Shown here one piece after another: positions 61,688 to 64,000 of a DNA stretch of 64,000 nucleotides. The stretch covers positions 1,181,501-1,245,500 of the forward strand of contig NZ_CP079195.1 of assembly GCF_019263805.1 (NCBI RefSeq). Reading direction: 5' to 3'. How positions within the stretch are numbered: position 1 is the stretch's first letter; each line of letters starts with the position of its first letter. Both the position numbers and the translations under genes were made by a program. The DNA is from Polaribacter sp. NJDZ03 (lineage in GTDB: Bacteria > Bacteroidota > Bacteroidia > Flavobacteriales > Flavobacteriaceae). The notes below the pieces were generated by a model, which worked only from the letters and a program-made list of their open reading frames with translations, was not told the origin of the DNA and did not search any database.

Positions 61688-62227
61688 ATGGAAAACAATA
61701 TTAAAAATAGCGAAGAGTATTTAAACTCAATATTAGGAAAGAAAACTAGTTTTTCTCTTCCTAAAAACTATTTTGATACCATTGAAAATGCTATTGAAAC
61801 AAAATTAGCAGAAGAAAATCTAAAAAAAGAAAATGGTTTTACAACACCAGATAACTACTTTAAAGATTTAGAAAATGAAATTTTAGCTCAAGTTTCAGCA
61901 CCTAAAAAAGAAACAAAAGTTATTTCTTTAAAAGAAAAGATTTTAAAAACAATTCCTTTTGCAGCAGCAGCATCAATCATTTTATTTATCGGGTTTAATT
62001 CTTATGTATTTAACAAAACAGAAGAACTTACCATAGACTCTCTTTCTGATGATGATATTGAATTTTGGATAAACTCTAACACGCTACACACTAATGACAT
62101 TGCTATTGTATTAGAAAATGACATATTAGAAGAAAGTGATTTTTATTTTTCATCTTTAGAAGACGAAAACATTGAAGATTATATAAATTCTATAGATAAC
62201 ACTTCATTTTTAAATGAAATAAAATAA
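61688..62227 (+). CDS. Membrane protein with NYF repeats, probable anti-sigma-like partner
   Basis: The 179-residue protein has a cytoplasmic N-terminal half with two similar motifs (LPKNYFDTIENAIE at about 24-37 and TPDNYFKDLENEIL at about 51-64), one transmembrane helix (about 89-107) and an acidic external C-terminal half. The layout (cytosolic part, single helix, sensor part) and the place 33 nt after the ECF sigma gene suggest an anti-sigma factor. It lacks a recognisable zinc-binding anti-sigma motif, so this is inference. Confidence 0.65.
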   Translation: MENNIKNSEEYLNSILGKKTSFSLPKNYFDTIENAIETKLAEENLKKENGFTTPDNYFKDLENEILAQVSAPKKETKVISLKEKILKTIPFAAAASIILFIGFNSYVFNKTEELTIDSLSDDDIEFWINSNTLHTNDIAIVLENDILEESDFYFSSLEDENIEDYINSIDNTSFLNEIK

Positions 62228-62238
62228 AAATTAAGAAT

Positions 62239-62703
62239 ATGAAAAAAATTATAACCCTTATTTGCATTACCCTTTTTTGTACTCTTACCCTGTCTGCTCA
62301 AGACAGTAAAGGAAGTAAAGAGAAAATTAAGGCACTTAAAGTTTCTTATTTAACAGAAAAACTAAACTTAACACCAAGTGAAGCTGAAAAATTTTGGCCT
62401 ATTTACAACGCATACTCTAAAGAACAATATTCTTTAAGATATACACTTAGGCACGAAATTAAAACGGCAATGAAAGATAAGGAAGGTGAAACAAACTGTT
62501 TAACCGAAAATGATGCAGAAAAATTAGTCCTGTTAAAATTAACAACAGATCAGAAAACGTACGAATCTCAGAAAATCTTTATAAATAACATTAAAAAAGT
62601 AATTTCTTATAAAAAGATTGTTCAACTACAAGTAGCAGAAATGGAGTTTGGCAGAAAATTAATGAGTAAATACAAACATAGGAAATCAGAATCTAAAAAT
62701 TAA
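62239..62703 (+). CDS. Spy/CpxP-like periplasmic protein, sensor of the ECF system
   Basis: The 154-residue protein has a signal peptide (MKKIITLICITLFCTLTLSAQ) and then a helical domain with the LTPSEAEKFWPIYNAYSKEQ motif, similar to flavobacterial proteins described as sensors of ECF-type sigma factors and to the Spy/CpxP helical chaperone fold. It is the third gene of the unit, 11 nt after the membrane protein gene. Detection of envelope stress or misfolded protein is plausible. A terminator follows. Confidence 0.75.
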   Translation: MKKIITLICITLFCTLTLSAQDSKGSKEKIKALKVSYLTEKLNLTPSEAEKFWPIYNAYSKEQYSLRYTLRHEIKTAMKDKEGETNCLTENDAEKLVLLKLTTDQKTYESQKIFINNIKKVISYKKIVQLQVAEMEFGRKLMSKYKHRKSESKN

Positions 62704-62705
62704 AC

Positions 62706-62738
62706 AAAAAAAAGGAAGCTAAATGCTTCCTTTTTTTT
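62706..62738. terminator. Bidirectional terminator after the ECF unit
   Basis: Stem GGAAGC/GCTTCC (62714-62719 with 62725-62730, loop TAAAT) is flanked by A and T runs and lies between convergent genes. Confidence 0.85.
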
Positions 62739-62934
62739 ATTCTTTAATTAATGCCATGCAAGAATATAATTCTGGTTTATTAGAAGTAAACTGCTTTAAC
62801 CAAATTGTTAGCTCATCTATTTCATAAGGTAACAATCGACTTAAGGCCTTTTCGACTTCTTTACAAAACAAATCTGAATTAAAACTCACCTTCTTTAGTA
62901 CCGTTTTAGTGTACTCAAACATTGCTCTAGCCAT
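62737..62934 (-). CDS. Small conserved flavobacterial protein
   Basis: A 65-residue cytoplasmic protein (MARAMFEYTKTVLKKVSFNS...) of helical character, with a central SRLLPYEIDELTIWLKQF segment. I do not recognise a domain, but the composition and clean ATG start suggest a real gene; the ordered look recalls small conserved proteins of this family. It is convergent with the Spy-like gene. Confidence 0.65.
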   Translation of the reverse strand: MARAMFEYTKTVLKKVSFNSDLFCKEVEKALSRLLPYEIDELTIWLKQFTSNKPELYSCMALIKE

Positions 62935-63009
62935 TTTTATTAATTAAATTAGACAATATAAAACACCTACTAAATCGTTATAGTAGCGTTACCAAATTTA
63001 ACAAAAAAA

Positions 63010-63032
63010 ACCATCATTATTGAAATGATGGT
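63010..63032 (-). terminator. Terminator after the 86-residue gene
   Basis: Stem ACCATCATT/AATGATGGT (63010-63018 with 63024-63032, loop ATTGA); on the minus strand it is followed by eight T. Confidence 0.85.
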
Positions 63033-63061
63033 CTTAAATTTTGCTTAAAAATTTGTTAAGA

Positions 63062-63322
63062 TTATAAAGTGTTAATCTTTTCTACTAAACCTTTTGCTTT
63101 TTCTTCTAATTCTAGGTTGATTGCTTTAAAGTGAGCTTTTTTGTTTTCTACCTTACTGTTGTTTACTTTAGATACTAAAGTGTCAAAAGTTTCGATAGCT
63201 TCATCAATAATTGCTTCTCCTTTTTCAGTTGCATTTTTTAAGATTGAAACATCTAATGCATATTCGATAACATCACCTAAAACGTAATTGATATCTTTTT
63301 TTAAGTTTTTTATACTTGCCAT
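63062..63322 (-). CDS. Small conserved helical protein
   Basis: The 86-residue product (MASIKNLKKDINYVLGDVIEYALDV...) is entirely helical with charged heptads and has no known domain. The ordered N-terminus and the terminator right behind it support a real gene. It lies 28 nt downstream of the CatA-like gene and may share its transcript. Function unknown. Confidence 0.7.
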   Translation of the reverse strand: MASIKNLKKDINYVLGDVIEYALDVSILKNATEKGEAIIDEAIETFDTLVSKVNNSKVENKKAHFKAINLELEEKAKGLVEKINTL

Positions 63323-63350
63323 AACTTATTTAAAATTTAATTTTGCAAAG

Positions 63351-63977
63351 TTAGGTGTTTTTATCTAATTGTTTCTTATATTCTTCAAAAAATAAACCAA
63401 TATGATATCCGTCTACTAATGCGTGGTTTGCAGCAATAGCTACAGGCATCATTATTTTATCGTTTTCTTCAAAAATTTTACCAAAAGATAACTTTGGTAT
63501 ACTTTCATTTTTAAGTCCAGAAATGGGTTCTTTTTGGCTTGTAAAAGTAAACCATGGTAAAGCAGAGCAATAAATACAACTATCCGATTCTGTTGGTGGA
63601 AATAAATCTGTAGAATTCGAAATTCGTTCTTTCTCGTCTAAAAAATTCTTATTGAATATTTTAAAATCTTCAGAAAAACGAATAAAAGAAAATCCAAAAG
63701 TATGGTCTTTTCTTGCAATGGTTGCTGAAGCATGAATAGTATCACAGATAAAAATTTTATCTCCTTGTATTCTATATTTAAAATTTTCTATTTTATTTAA
63801 TGCCACTAAACAAGCATGTAAATACATAACAAAGAAAGATTCTTTTGCTGTTTTAGATTTTTTATAAATCTTACTAACATCAACATTAACCGTCACTCCA
63901 AAAAAAGGATCTTCTAAATTTTTAAAATGTTCGTAATGTTGTTTCCTATTCCAGATATCAATATCTAAATATTTCAT
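63351..63977 (-). CDS. CatA-like O-acetyltransferase
   Basis: The 208-residue protein has the chloramphenicol acetyltransferase fold: DIDIWNRKQHYEHFKNLEDPFFGVTV at the N-terminus (kept short here: WNRKQHYEHF), SFFVMYLHACLVALNKIENF, and the catalytic motif AIAANHALVDGYHIGLFFEE, in which the first His of the usual HHxxxDG is Asn and the second is the catalytic His. Chromosomal members in flavobacteria may acetylate other substrates, so antibiotic resistance cannot be claimed. Start ATG 63977. Confidence 0.85.
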   Translation of the reverse strand: MKYLDIDIWNRKQHYEHFKNLEDPFFGVTVNVDVSKIYKKSKTAKESFFVMYLHACLVALNKIENFKYRIQGDKIFICDTIHASATIARKDHTFGFSFIRFSEDFKIFNKNFLDEKERISNSTDLFPPTESDSCIYCSALPWFTFTSQKEPISGLKNESIPKLSFGKIFEENDKIMMPVAIAANHALVDGYHIGLFFEEYKKQLDKNT

Positions 63978-64000
63978 AAAAAAGGAAGGATGTCTTTAAT

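Noticed and set aside
63351..63977. Chloramphenicol resistance gene
   Set aside because: The fold fits, but the first His of the motif is Asn and chromosomal homologues may have other substrates; resistance is not supported.

Overview
The window is strongly AT-rich, gene-dense bacterial DNA from a member of the Bacteroidota, most likely a marine Flavobacteriaceae (Polaribacter/Tenacibaculum-like; the genus is a guess). The reasons are the gene families (CCC-motif and DUF2752 membrane proteins, flavobacterial MenE/MenC/MenA, a HemCD fusion, OmpA-family proteins with PAEY repeats, TTG starts), the near absence of Shine-Dalgarno sequences, and repeated TAnnTTTG boxes upstream of genes, which are the -7 element of the Bacteroidota primary sigma factor. 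I found no tRNA, rRNA, CRISPR array, prophage or classical insertion sequence.

Layout. 1-4.6 kb: the start of an S9 peptidase lipoprotein (cut by the window edge), YbaB, two small membrane proteins and an AsmA-like protein. 4.6-18 kb: a heme biosynthesis locus covering the whole route from glutamyl-tRNA to protoheme: hemA, hemCD (fused), hemB, hemL, hemE and hemF on the minus strand; an AraC-type regulator, a TrmH-type methyltransferase, hemH and a HemJ-like oxidase on the plus strand. The locus is riddled with small repeats. In it hemF is fused in frame behind a REP-associated tyrosine transposase (RAYT), and a four-helix-bundle gene sits between hemL and hemE inside inverted 7-nt repeat arrays. 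18-30 kb: a ParE/RelE-type toxin-antitoxin pair, recR, a sodium:solute symporter, a DUF4365-TPR protein, an aspartic protease lipoprotein, a flavoprotein, pdxH, a SixA-like phosphatase, Ppx/GppA, an OmpA-family protein and a thioredoxin. 30-37.5 kb: menaquinone genes menE, menC and menA with a CPBP protease, an SRPBCC protein, a UPF0173 hydrolase and two bacterial PH-domain membrane proteins. 37.5-44.6 kb: two Fe-S electron-transfer proteins, an MCE/MlaD protein, an amidase and LptD (cell envelope). 44.7-47.6 kb: ridA, mgsA, gapA, pfkA (glycolysis and its methylglyoxal branch). 47.8-55.4 kb: a giant TamB-like protein, tsaD and an LTA-synthase-like phosphotransferase. 55.4-59.5 kb: a compact signalling operon (coiled-coil protein, longin/roadblock-like protein, Ras-like GTPase, hybrid histidine kinase) behind a PhnP-like hydrolase. 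59.6-64 kb: a conserved protein of unknown function, an ECF sigma factor with a membrane protein and a Spy-like periplasmic protein, two small conserved genes and a CatA-like acetyltransferase.

The strongest unusual signals are: (1) the RAYT-HemF chimera, in which REP palindromes are translated as the linker and the native hemF start codon is gone; (2) related REP palindromes in the hemB leader; (3) the GTPase/longin/histidine-kinase operon, whose GTPase lacks the usual switch II glutamine; and (4) a recurring class of 7-nt-period repeat arrays at gene ends, several of which supply the stop codon of the neighbouring gene.
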